Both the position numbers and the translations under genes were made by a program. The notes under the pieces are model-generated. The model saw only the letters and a list, made by a program, of their open reading frames with translations. It had not been told where the DNA came from and ran no database searches. This document shows, one piece after another, positions 1-6,572 of a stretch of 7,817 bases of DNA; position 1 is the first letter of the stretch, and each line of letters begins with the position of its first letter. Origin of the DNA: a bacterium (GTDB lineage Bacteria > Bacillota_I > Bacilli_A > RFN20 > UBA1709). Location of the stretch: positions 1 to 7,817 of the forward strand of contig JAAZGG010000069.1 in NCBI GenBank assembly GCA_012511355.1, read 5' to 3'.

Positions 1-969
1 ATATACATTCTAGTTCATACTGAAGCAGATTTTGATGCAATTGGAGCAGCCTTAGGTATTGTAGCGATCGCCAATGCCGCTAATCGACCAGCAGTAATTG
101 TTTAGGATGAGAAACAGGTTGAAGTTAAAGCGCGCATGATGCTTAAGGAACTGTTTTCTAAAAACGAATTGGATATTTTCTCTTTATCTCCAGCTAAAGC
201 CATTGAAAGAATCAATTCACAATCTTTGGTAGTAGTTGTTGACGTCAATAGAGCTAGTATAACAACAGCGCCAAAAATTTTAGAAATTGCCAAAAACGTT
301 GCGGTTATTGATCACCATCGTAAGGCAGAAGACGCCATTGATGAACCAATTTTTAGTCATATTGACACCAACGCATCTTCAGCTTCTGAGTTAGTTACAG
401 AAATGATTATGAATACCCAAGTTGATGTTAAAATCACACCAAAGGTTGCAACTTACATGTTAGCCGGAATTTTAATGGACACTAATGGTTTTAAAGCGCG
501 GACATCGGCGGCGACCTTTAAAGCTGCAATGAACCTAAAAGATTTTGGGGCCGACAACTCAATTGCCGACAGTTATTTAAAGGATGAGTTTGAAGAATTT
601 GTTCTAAAAACCAAAATAATGTCAACGATAGAAAGCCCTTATTTTGGAATAATAATTGCAACAGCGCCAACCAATCAAGCCATCGGTAGGACCATGCTAG
701 CTAAAGTTGGTCAAGAACTAATTAGTGTCAAGGGAGTACGCGCTGTCTTTGTTGTTGGAAATATTAGTGATAAAGTGGTAGGTATTAGCGCCCGCTCTAA
801 TGGCACCGTTAATGTTCAATTGATTATGGAAAAAATGGGTGGTGGCGGACATCATAGCGCTTCAGCCACACAAATAAGTAACGAAAAAATAGAAAACGTT
901 TTAGCGGATCTTAAGAGAATTCTAGGTCTTTATATCAATGATATAACTTGGAAGGAACCAGGGTATTAA
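1..969 (+). pseudogene. gdpP: GdpP-type c-di-AMP phosphodiesterase, C-terminal DHH/DHHA1 part, interrupted by in-frame TAG
   Basis: The family hydrolyses the second messenger c-di-AMP to 5'-pApA using a Mn-dependent DHH/DHHA1 module anchored by N-terminal membrane helices with PAS and degenerate GGDEF domains; those parts would lie left of the window. Reading frame 1 from base 1 shows the first DHH motif (HTEADFDAIGAA), then a TAG at 103-105, then the frame continues unbroken from 106 to TAA 967-969. After the stop come VVVVDVNRAS, the DHH motif itself (VIDHHRKAEDAIDEP), AGILMDTNGFKAR and the DHHA1 glycine loop GGGGHHSASAT. About 321 residues besides the stop are visible. The longest uninterrupted piece begins at ATG 136, but it lacks the first metal-binding motif and has no convincing ribosome binding site, so it is unlikely to be a functional start. 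Position just before rplI-dnaB is typical of gdpP. Domain identity is firm; whether the gene is truly broken or the TAG is a sequence error is open. Confidence 0.85.
103..105 (+). other. Premature in-frame TAG stop in gdpP
   Basis: The codon lies between PAVIV and DEKQVE, in the segment joining the first DHH motif to the rest of the phosphodiesterase domain. Frame and homology are continuous on both sides, so this is a nonsense change and not a frameshift. One-base neighbours of TAG include TTG (Leu), GAG (Glu), AAG (Lys) and CAG (Gln). A hydrophobic Leu ending the strand before an Asp is my guess at the ancestral residue. TAG also ends dnaB and the htrA gene in this window, so it is a genuine stop codon here. 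Confidence 0.85.
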
Positions 970-1064
970 TAAAAGAAACATTTATTTAATAATGTACCGA
1001 AAAACAAGGACAAATCAAATATAAAAGAATCCGCTTGTTAACTAGCTAGAAAGGAGAAAAAAGT
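970..1064 (+). other. Intergenic leader between gdpP and rplI
   Basis: This 95-base stretch is the only sizeable non-coding gap in the window. It holds an A/T-only inverted repeat (TTATT T AATAA, 982-992), too weak to be a terminator and without a T-tract. A TATAAA at 1020-1025 could serve as a -10 element, but I see no matching -35 box about 17 bases upstream, so I do not call a promoter. A short palindrome CTAGCTAG lies at 1042-1049, next to the rplI ribosome binding site. No riboswitch-like structure is evident. The absence of a terminator allows readthrough from gdpP into rplI-dnaB. Confidence 0.4.
1051..1056 (+). promoter_or_regulatory. Ribosome binding site of rplI
   Basis: AAGGAG lies 8 bases before the ATG at 1065. 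It is a strong Shine-Dalgarno match and fixes the rplI start, which also matches the usual N-terminus of L9. Confidence 0.8.
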
Positions 1065-1514
1065 ATGGAAGTAATCTTATTACAGGATGTAAAAAATGTT
1101 GGTAAAAAAGGCGAAATTGTTAAAGTCGCTGATGGTTACGCCCGCAACTTTTTGCTAGCTCGTAAAATGGCGGTTCCCGCCTCGGCTAAAGGGATTGCGA
1201 TTAAAAACAAGCAAGACCAAGAAGAACAAGAAAGATATAAACAAGCAAAACAAGAGGCTGGTGAATTAAAAAACAAACTAGAAGAAACAACTGTTGTTAT
1301 TTATGCGACAGCCGGGAAGGAAGGAAAGATGTTTGGGGCAATTTCCGCCAGACAAATCTGTGATGAAATTAAAAAACAACATGGTTATGATGTTGATAAA
1401 AAGAAATTTATTGGTGAAAACAGCATCAAAGTTTTAGGAACAACAGTTTTGGAAAACGAATTATTCAAAGGTGTTGTAGCCAAAATAAAAGTTGATGTGC
1501 GGGCCAAAGAGTAA
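1065..1514 (+). CDS. rplI: Large ribosomal subunit protein bL9
   Basis: L9 binds 23S rRNA near the base of the L1 stalk and stretches outward from the 50S subunit; it helps maintain reading frame. The 149 residues equal the usual family length. The N-terminal RNA-binding domain (about 1-50) carries the family signature: [17 protein letters not shown], then [21 protein letters not shown] long Lys/Glu-rich helix (about 50-75, [16 protein letters not shown]) connects to the C-terminal RNA-binding domain (about 80-149), which contains the typical [12 protein letters not shown] segment. Twelve bases separate its TAA from dnaB, so the two genes are almost certainly cotranscribed, as in many Bacilli. 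Nothing is unusual in length or composition. Confidence 0.97.
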   Translation: MEVILLQDVKNVGKKGEIVKVADGYARNFLLARKMAVPASAKGIAIKNKQDQEEQERYKQAKQEAGELKNKLEETTVVIYATAGKEGKMFGAISARQICDEIKKQHGYDVDKKKFIGENSIKVLGTTVLENELFKGVVAKIKVDVRAKE

Positions 1515-1520
1515 AGGTGG
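1513..1520 (+). promoter_or_regulatory. Ribosome binding site of dnaB overlapping the rplI stop
   Basis: AAAGGTGG begins inside the TAA of rplI (1512-1514) and lies 6 bases before the dnaB ATG at 1527. Because the site overlaps the rplI stop codon, ribosomes finishing rplI would be placed next to the dnaB start, which suggests coupling. Confidence 0.6.
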
Positions 1521-1526
1521 TAGAGT

Positions 1527-2891
1527 ATGGCATTAGAATATCCTTATAGCGAACAAGCCGAACGCGCTGTTTTGGGCTCAATGATTATGGATGGAGACGC
1601 GGTCATTATTGGGGTGACTACTCTTTATGACGATGATTTTTACAATCCTAAATATCAAAAAATTTATAAAGCCATTCAAAACATTTATAATCGTAATATC
1701 GCGGTTGATATAACGACATTAACCAATGAACTCGATGACATGAAGTGTTTAGAGGAAATTGGCGGAGTACCAACCCTTGTTGATATTACGGAAAACGTGG
1801 TGATTAATAACACCCAGTATTATATTGATGTTTTGAAAGACAAGACCAACCTCCGCCGCTTTGCTAAATTTTTAGAACAAACTTATAACGATTTTAATCA
1901 AAAAAGCAAGGGAGATGTTAATGAATATTTGAACACAATTGAACAAGAAACATTGATTATTACCCGCAGTCGACATATTGGCGGCTTTCAAACCGCAGAA
2001 GATGTGATTAACAGATTATCGGAAAAAATATCCAAAAATACATATTCAGGAATTACTGGTGCGGACACGGGTTACCCAGCTTTAAACAGCATTATTCAAG
2101 GATGGCAACCAGGAGATTTAATTATTTTGGCGGCAAGGCCAGGGGTAGGAAAATCGGCTTTGGCCTTAAACTTTGCTTATAACACTGCTAAAAAAACCGG
2201 AAAAACAGTGGGCTTTTTCAGTTTAGAAATGCCGGCCGAACATATGATTCAAAGAATGATTGCTGCTTGTGGTTTAATCGCTAACGACAAACTTAAAAGT
2301 TTAAATTTTGATAGTAGAGATCTTTTGAAGTTCCAGACAGCAGCTAAAGATTTATCAAAATTAAAAATCTTTATCGATGACACACCGGGACTCAAACTTT
2401 TAGATGTTCAAGATAAAGCTCGTAAATTAAAAACATCAAGCAATGATCTTTGCCTTATTATCATTGACTATTTAAATTTACTATCAATTGGTGGCAAAAA
2501 CGAAAGCCGTCAACAGGAAGTTGCCCAAATATCTAGAGGCCTAAAAGCTTTAGCGCGGGAACTAAAAGTTCCAGTCATTGCTTTAGCTCAATTATCGCGG
2601 GATGTTGAGAAAAGGATGGGAAAGTCAAACATAGGCGTTCGTCCCAATCTGTCAGATTTAAGAGAATCGGGAGCAATTGAACAAGACGCGGATATTGTTA
2701 TGTTCATCTACCGTGAAGATTATTATAAAAAAGGCGATGAAGAAGTTACTGATGATAATGTACCGGTAGAGTTAATTATTGATAAACACCGCCAAGGTGC
2801 TCGAGGCAAAATAGATCTTGTTTTTTCGAAAAGCCATTCAAGGTTTACAGGAACCAATCAATACTCGTTACGTAGAGAAGGAGACAAATAG
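1527..2891 (+). CDS. dnaB: Replicative DNA helicase DnaB (DnaC in Bacillus nomenclature)
   Basis: This is the hexameric 5'-3' helicase that unwinds DNA at the replication fork and recruits primase. At 454 residues it has normal length and no intein. The N-terminal helical primase-interacting domain (about 1-105) starts PYSEQAERAVLGSMIMD. A linker helix leads to the RecA-like ATPase domain (about 175-445). Visible motifs are Walker A ARPGVGKS (203-210), the catalytic Glu of FSLEMP (E234), Walker B LIIIDYLNLLS with D314, the Gln switch ALAQLSR (Q355), the conserved RPNLSDLRESGAIEQDAD (372-389) and the arginine-finger region KHRQGARG (420-427). The TAG stop shares its last base with the walJ GTG start. 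In Bacilli, dnaB usually follows rplI, as here. The linkage to walJ on the 3' side is less common in Bacillus itself. Confidence 0.97.
   Translation: MALEYPYSEQAERAVLGSMIMDGDAVIIGVTTLYDDDFYNPKYQKIYKAIQNIYNRNIAVDITTLTNELDDMKCLEEIGGVPTLVDITENVVINNTQYYIDVLKDKTNLRRFAKFLEQTYNDFNQKSKGDVNEYLNTIEQETLIITRSRHIGGFQTAEDVINRLSEKISKNTYSGITGADTGYPALNSIIQGWQPGDLIILAARPGVGKSALALNFAYNTAKKTGKTVGFFSLEMPAEHMIQRMIAACGLIANDKLKSLNFDSRDLLKFQTAAKDLSKLKIFIDDTPGLKLLDVQDKARKLKTSSNDLCLIIIDYLNLLSIGGKNESRQQEVAQISRGLKALARELKVPVIALAQLSRDVEKRMGKSNIGVRPNLSDLRESGAIEQDADIVMFIYREDYYKKGDEEVTDDNVPVELIIDKHRQGARGKIDLVFSKSHSRFTGTNQYSLRREGDK
2878..2883 (+). promoter_or_regulatory. Ribosome binding site of walJ inside dnaB
   Basis: AAGGAG sits within the last dnaB codons, 7 bases before the GTG at 2891. 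It supports the non-ATG start, whose product begins MRFYLLASGS as expected for the family. Confidence 0.7.
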
Positions 2892-3643
2892 TGCGCTTTT
2901 ATCTACTAGCAAGTGGATCTTATGGTAATGCTACGCTTATTGAATTCAAACAAGCAACAATTTTAGTGGATGTTGGTTTAGGAATTCTTGAGTTAAGAAG
3001 AAAATTAAAAACCCTAGGCTATAAGCTTGATGATATCGATGCGATTTTTATTACACACGAGCATTCAGATCATATTAAAGCTATAAAACATGTAGATTTA
3101 GAAAAGGTTTATGCGACAAAGGAAACACTATATCCACGGCGATGTAATTTTGTTGAGCCTTTTAGAATGTTAGAGTTTAAGGGAATTAAAATTTTCCCTA
3201 TTCCCATATCTCATGATGTACAAAATGGAGTTGGCTATGTTTTTGATGACGGGGAGGAAAGTTTGGTCTATTTAACCGATACCGGTTATATTAGTAGTAA
3301 GGTGCAGCCCTTTTTAGTTAATGCCACCCATTATATTTTTGAAAGCAACCATGATGTGGAAATGCTTTTGAGAACAGATCGTAGTTTTTATTTAAAACGG
3401 CGAATTTTATCGGATTCAGGGCATCTATCAAATGAAGATTGTGGCGAGATGTTGAGTCTAGTAATCGGTGATTTAACAAAAAGTATTACTTTATCTCATT
3501 TGAGCGAGGATGCAAATACCCCTCAAAAAGCAGTAAAAACGGTTTCTAAAATTCTTATTGATAAGGGCTTTGATCTTAAAAAAATAAAACTTCAAGTGGC
3601 AAAACGCTATGACATAACAAAAGGAGGAAGTTTTGATGAATAA
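2891..3643 (+). CDS. walJ: WalJ/YycJ-type metallo-beta-lactamase-fold hydrolase
   Basis: WalJ (YycJ/VicX) is a cytoplasmic MBL-fold protein with proposed nuclease activity, linked to cell wall homeostasis and to coordination of division with replication; its exact substrate is not settled. The 250-residue protein starts with the family-typical MRFYLLASGSYGNATLIE. The metal-binding motif is THEHSDH (H56, H58, D60, H61), followed by H108 (PISHDV), D130 (YLTDTGY) and a C-terminal His (H203, LSHLSEDANTP). The family segments ESNHDVEML (151-159) and GHLSNEDCGE (177-186) are intact, so a two-metal active site looks complete. It starts with GTG overlapping the dnaB TAG by one base and ends 8 bases into the htrA gene, so translation is probably coupled on both sides. 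In Bacillus this gene follows walRKHI; those genes are absent here. Confidence 0.92.
   Translation: MRFYLLASGSYGNATLIEFKQATILVDVGLGILELRRKLKTLGYKLDDIDAIFITHEHSDHIKAIKHVDLEKVYATKETLYPRRCNFVEPFRMLEFKGIKIFPIPISHDVQNGVGYVFDDGEESLVYLTDTGYISSKVQPFLVNATHYIFESNHDVEMLLRTDRSFYLKRRILSDSGHLSNEDCGEMLSLVIGDLTKSITLSHLSEDANTPQKAVKTVSKILIDKGFDLKKIKLQVAKRYDITKGGSFDE
3621..3628 (+). promoter_or_regulatory. Ribosome binding site of the first htrA-like gene
   Basis: AAGGAGGA lies inside the 3' end of walJ. It is 7 bases from ATG 3636 but only 4 from the in-frame TTG at 3633. This spacing favours the ATG as the start. Confidence 0.75.
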
Positions 3644-4784
3644 AATGAAAAAAAACTTTTGGGTTCTCGTTTTAATCTCTCTTTTAACTTGCTCTTTTTT
3701 AGCCTGTTCTAGAAAGAAAGATGCCCAAGAAGTGCCAAAAAAAGAAAGTCAGGATTTAGCGCTTCAACAATTAACTTCTTCCTATCGAGATGTTTACCAG
3801 GATGTGTTGAAAGGAACAGTTGTTGTCTATAACTATACCATTTACAATGGTGTGGAGGTTTTAACAAGTTCTGGTAGCGGTTTTATTTATCACGAAGATG
3901 AGAGCTATTATTATTTGATAACCAACCAGCATGTAATAGATAAAAGTGTTGCAGTACGTGTTGTTTTTTATAATCGAGCTTTAGTTCAAGTCAAGGTTTT
4001 AGGTCAAAACGCCAATCAAGATGTAGCGGTTCTTAGAGTTGAAAAAAGCAGAACACCAGCAGGGGTCAAGGTTTTAAATTTAGGAGAGCGAAGTCTATTT
4101 GCTAACCCAGAGGTTGGAGAAGCAACTTTTGCTGTTGGAACACCAGGACAAACGCAATTTTATAACAGCCTATCAGTTGGTGTGGTTGCGGGGATCAATC
4201 GAGTAATCGGTAATGAGGCAGTTGAAAGCATCCAAAAAGAAAAACATGGGATTCAAATAGATTTAGCTATTAATTCAGGCAACTCTGGCGGACCGCTGTT
4301 TAATGCGGCGGGGGAAGTAATTGGAGTTAATACTCTGAAATTATATTTTTCCTCAGGGGACAACAATGATACAGAGGGGCTAAATTTTGCTTTGCCAATT
4401 CACGACATGTATTTAGTGGCCGAAAAGATTCGTAATAGTTTTGTAGAAAACGTGAAAAACGGCGTTTTTGAACCAGCAGATTTAAGTTCAAATAATCGTT
4501 ACCAATCAGTTGCCTTGACCAATTATGCTTTGCGTCAAAAATATGGTATTACCACAAATCAGGGTGTGCTTGTTATTAGCCAAAGCAGCGATTCAGTCTT
4601 GGGTTGCAATGATTACTCAATTATTAAAGAAATAAAAGGTTATCCAGTAAAATCAACAGTTGACTTACGCCGCGTGCTTTATGAATGTCAACCAAATGAA
4701 AGCGTTAAACTTAAAATATTAGAATATAACAATGGTTATAGCGAGATTGAAAAGAATGTCAATCTTATAAAATATCGGGGGTAG
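3636..4784 (+). CDS. htrA: HtrA-like S1C serine protease, lipoprotein, catalytic triad intact
   Basis: HtrA/DegP-family proteases degrade or refold damaged proteins at the outer face of the membrane. Starting at ATG 3636 (382 residues; a TTG one codon upstream is less well spaced from the ribosome binding site), the N-terminus has a Lys-rich n-region, a hydrophobic core and a lipobox FLAC with Cys24 as the probable lipidated residue. A linker rich in Lys, Glu and Gln (about 25-50) leads to the trypsin-like domain (about 55-255). The triad is visible: H99 in ITNQHVID, D129 in NQDVAVLRV and S217 in INSGNSGGPL, followed by NAAGEVIGVNT. The C-terminal region (about 288-378) reads as a PDZ domain, with QGVLVISQ and later VDLRRVLYECQ. 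The helix that usually carries a pattern like AxxAGLxxGD is replaced by a shorter segment (SSDSVLGCNDYS, about 317-328). It overlaps walJ by 8 bases and is followed after 5 bases by a paralogue. It occupies the position of Bacillus htrC (yycK). Confidence 0.9.
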   Translation: MNKMKKNFWVLVLISLLTCSFLACSRKKDAQEVPKKESQDLALQQLTSSYRDVYQDVLKGTVVVYNYTIYNGVEVLTSSGSGFIYHEDESYYYLITNQHVIDKSVAVRVVFYNRALVQVKVLGQNANQDVAVLRVEKSRTPAGVKVLNLGERSLFANPEVGEATFAVGTPGQTQFYNSLSVGVVAGINRVIGNEAVESIQKEKHGIQIDLAINSGNSGGPLFNAAGEVIGVNTLKLYFSSGDNNDTEGLNFALPIHDMYLVAEKIRNSFVENVKNGVFEPADLSSNNRYQSVALTNYALRQKYGITTNQGVLVISQSSDSVLGCNDYSIIKEIKGYPVKSTVDLRRVLYECQPNESVKLKILEYNNGYSEIEKNVNLIKYRG

Positions 4785-4789
4785 ATAAA

Positions 4790-6097
4790 ATGAAAAAACA
4801 TCGAAAAGTTTTAAAATTATTATTCATCAGTCTTGGGTTATTAATTTTTACAGGCTGTAATTCTTTCTTTGGTAGTTATACTTCGTCTTCGGGCAGCACA
4901 ACTACCCAAAACAGTGATGGAACGGTTACGATTTGCGATGTGGCCTCGGTTACACAAGGGGCAACAACCTCGGTTTCTTCGTTTGCAAGAATGAGCAGAC
5001 GTAGCAAGACTGTTTACAACCAAGTGTCAGAATCCACCATAATTATTTCAGCTTGTTATACTGTTAGTAATCAGGAATATTTAATGATGACCTCAGGTTT
5101 TATTATTGATAAAGAGGCAAAAGATAGTGAAACCTATACCTATTATGTCACAACTAGCGCCTCTGGCATTTTTTATCGTTATATTAAATCCATTTCACCG
5201 ATGGGCTTTGATATTGAAAAAGACACAACGGTGGTTCGTGAGGGCGATTTTGAATTTATTATGGCCGATGGTAATCGATACATGGGCCTTTTAGTTGGTT
5301 TTAATGATGATATTGATGTCGCGGTTTTTAAATTTGATTCACCCTGTGATTATGAGGTTTTAACCTGGGGGGACTCACAAACTTTATCAATTGGGGATCC
5401 TGTCTCTTCAATTGGAACACCAGTATTGGGATCGGGGACTTTGTTTAACACCTATGTTTCTGGCTATGTTTCTGGTCAAAATCGTTTATCATCAGTTAAA
5501 TATCAATCAACTTACAATGGAACGACTTATAGTGCTGATTTTTTAAGTTTGCCGTCTTTCCAATTTGATGCGCCGATTAATGGCGGAATGGAGGGAGGAC
5601 CAGTTTTGAATGCTGCTGGTGAAGTTATCGGTATGAACGCCTACCGTTATAGTGAAAGTGAAGGTAAGTATGAATCTCTTTCTTTTGCTATTGAAGGCAA
5701 TATTGTAAAAAATGTCAGTCAAGAAATTATTGAAAAGGGCTCTTATAAAAAACCAGTAGTTGGAGTAACGGTTACAAATTTTGATTCTTTATTAAATTAT
5801 GAGTGGAGTGCCACATACGGAGTCACTCGGGGATTATATATTGTTTCAGAGTTGCATGGCATCGCTTCTCAAGATGGCGTCGCAAGTGGCGGAGCTGCAG
5901 AAGAAGCAGGGATGAAATCGGCAGAGGTTATTATTAAACTAAATATTAATGGAATAGAGCACGAAATCATTAATTTAGCTTCCCTGAGTTCTTTGTTGTA
6001 TCAAATAGAGTTAAGCGATACTTTAATTATTACAACCAAAGATGCTAATGGGATCACAAAAACTTATAATTTAGTGACGGCCTCATTATGGAAATAA
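4790..6097 (+). CDS. HtrA-like lipoprotein paralogue with catalytic His and Ser replaced (predicted pseudoprotease)
   Basis: This 435-residue protein has an n-region with Lys/Arg, a hydrophobic core and a good lipobox FTGC (Cys23), so it should be a surface lipoprotein. A Ser/Thr-rich linker (about 24-75) precedes a trypsin-like domain (about 75-310). Aligned by eye with the preceding protease, YYLITNQHV becomes YYVTTSASG (His to Ser, S125), the Asp is kept (D176 in DIDVAVFKF), and INSGNSGGP becomes INGGMEGGP (Ser to Glu, E268). The flanking NAAGEVIG is identical. Both changes need at least two base substitutions, so they are not simple sequence errors. About 20 extra residues lie between the His and Asp positions. 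The C-terminal PDZ domain (about 322-420) is canonical, with GLYIVSE, GGAAEEAGMKSAEVI and LASLSSLLYQI. Proteolysis is not expected; a scaffold, substrate-binding or regulatory role next to the active protease is inference. It starts 5 bases after the htrA stop with only a weak G-rich site (4777-4781), and it overlaps rlmH by 10 bases. Confidence 0.87.
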   Translation: MKKHRKVLKLLFISLGLLIFTGCNSFFGSYTSSSGSTTTQNSDGTVTICDVASVTQGATTSVSSFARMSRRSKTVYNQVSESTIIISACYTVSNQEYLMMTSGFIIDKEAKDSETYTYYVTTSASGIFYRYIKSISPMGFDIEKDTTVVREGDFEFIMADGNRYMGLLVGFNDDIDVAVFKFDSPCDYEVLTWGDSQTLSIGDPVSSIGTPVLGSGTLFNTYVSGYVSGQNRLSSVKYQSTYNGTTYSADFLSLPSFQFDAPINGGMEGGPVLNAAGEVIGMNAYRYSESEGKYESLSFAIEGNIVKNVSQEIIEKGSYKKPVVGVTVTNFDSLLNYEWSATYGVTRGLYIVSELHGIASQDGVASGGAAEEAGMKSAEVIIKLNINGIEHEIINLASLSSLLYQIELSDTLIITTKDANGITKTYNLVTASLWK

Positions 6098-6561
6098 AAA
6101 TCATAGCCGTTGGTAATTTAAAGGAAAAATATTGGAAAGAAGCTAGCAACGAATATGCTTTGCGTCTTTCAAAATATACAAAAGTTCAAATAATTGAAAT
6201 TGATGAAGCAAAAGTTTCTAGCGAAACAGGAGCTTATCTTGAAAAAGCCAAGGACGAAGAAGGGCAAAGAATACTTAAAAAAATCAAGGCCAATGAACAA
6301 GTAGTTTTATTAGATTTAGAAGGACAAAAATTAAATTCTTTAGAGCTGGCTAAACAAATTGAACAAATCTTTATTAAAACTTCCACTATTGTTTTTATTG
6401 TTGGAGGTTCTTATGGTGTCAGTCAAGCAGTTAAACAACGCGCTGATTTAATAATGAGTTTTTCTAATTTAACTTTCCCTCATCAATTATTTCGGGTAAT
6501 ACTCTTAGAACAACTTTATCGTAGTTTTAAAATTATCAATAACGAAAAATACCATAAATAA
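6088..6561 (+). CDS. rlmH: 23S rRNA (pseudouridine1915-N3)-methyltransferase RlmH
   Basis: RlmH uses S-adenosylmethionine to methylate N3 of pseudouridine 1915 (E. coli numbering) in helix 69 of 23S rRNA, acting on assembled 70S ribosomes. The 157 residues match the family length of about 159. The N-terminus MEIKIIAVGNLKEKYWKEA is typical. The SPOUT trefoil-knot cofactor site appears as FIVGGSYGVSQAV (103-115) and LTFPHQLFRVILLEQLYRSF (128-147), and the C-terminus ends in the conserved NNEKYHK, near the substrate site. The start codon lies inside the 3' end of the preceding HtrA-like gene (10-base overlap) with no clear Shine-Dalgarno, so initiation probably depends on coupling. In Bacillus rlmH also follows walJ-htrC, so this is conserved neighbourhood. 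Confidence 0.96.
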   Translation: MEIKIIAVGNLKEKYWKEASNEYALRLSKYTKVQIIEIDEAKVSSETGAYLEKAKDEEGQRILKKIKANEQVVLLDLEGQKLNSLELAKQIEQIFIKTSTIVFIVGGSYGVSQAVKQRADLIMSFSNLTFPHQLFRVILLEQLYRSFKIINNEKYHK

Positions 6562-6572
6562 GAGGAAAAGAA

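Noticed and set aside
136..969. A separate complete gene starting at ATG 136
   Set aside because: It lacks the first DHH metal-binding motif, which is encoded in the same frame just upstream of the TAG, and it has no good ribosome binding site. It is the downstream part of an interrupted gdpP.
982..992. Inverted repeat TTATT T AATAA as a terminator after gdpP
   Set aside because: The stem is A/T-only with a one-base loop and is not followed by a T-tract, so it would not form a stable terminator hairpin.
4841..5294. Small open frames within the second HtrA-like gene (minus strand 4841-5023, plus strand 5106-5294)
   Set aside because: Both are overlapped by a longer frame with a signal peptide and HtrA fold, and neither translation resembles a protein family.
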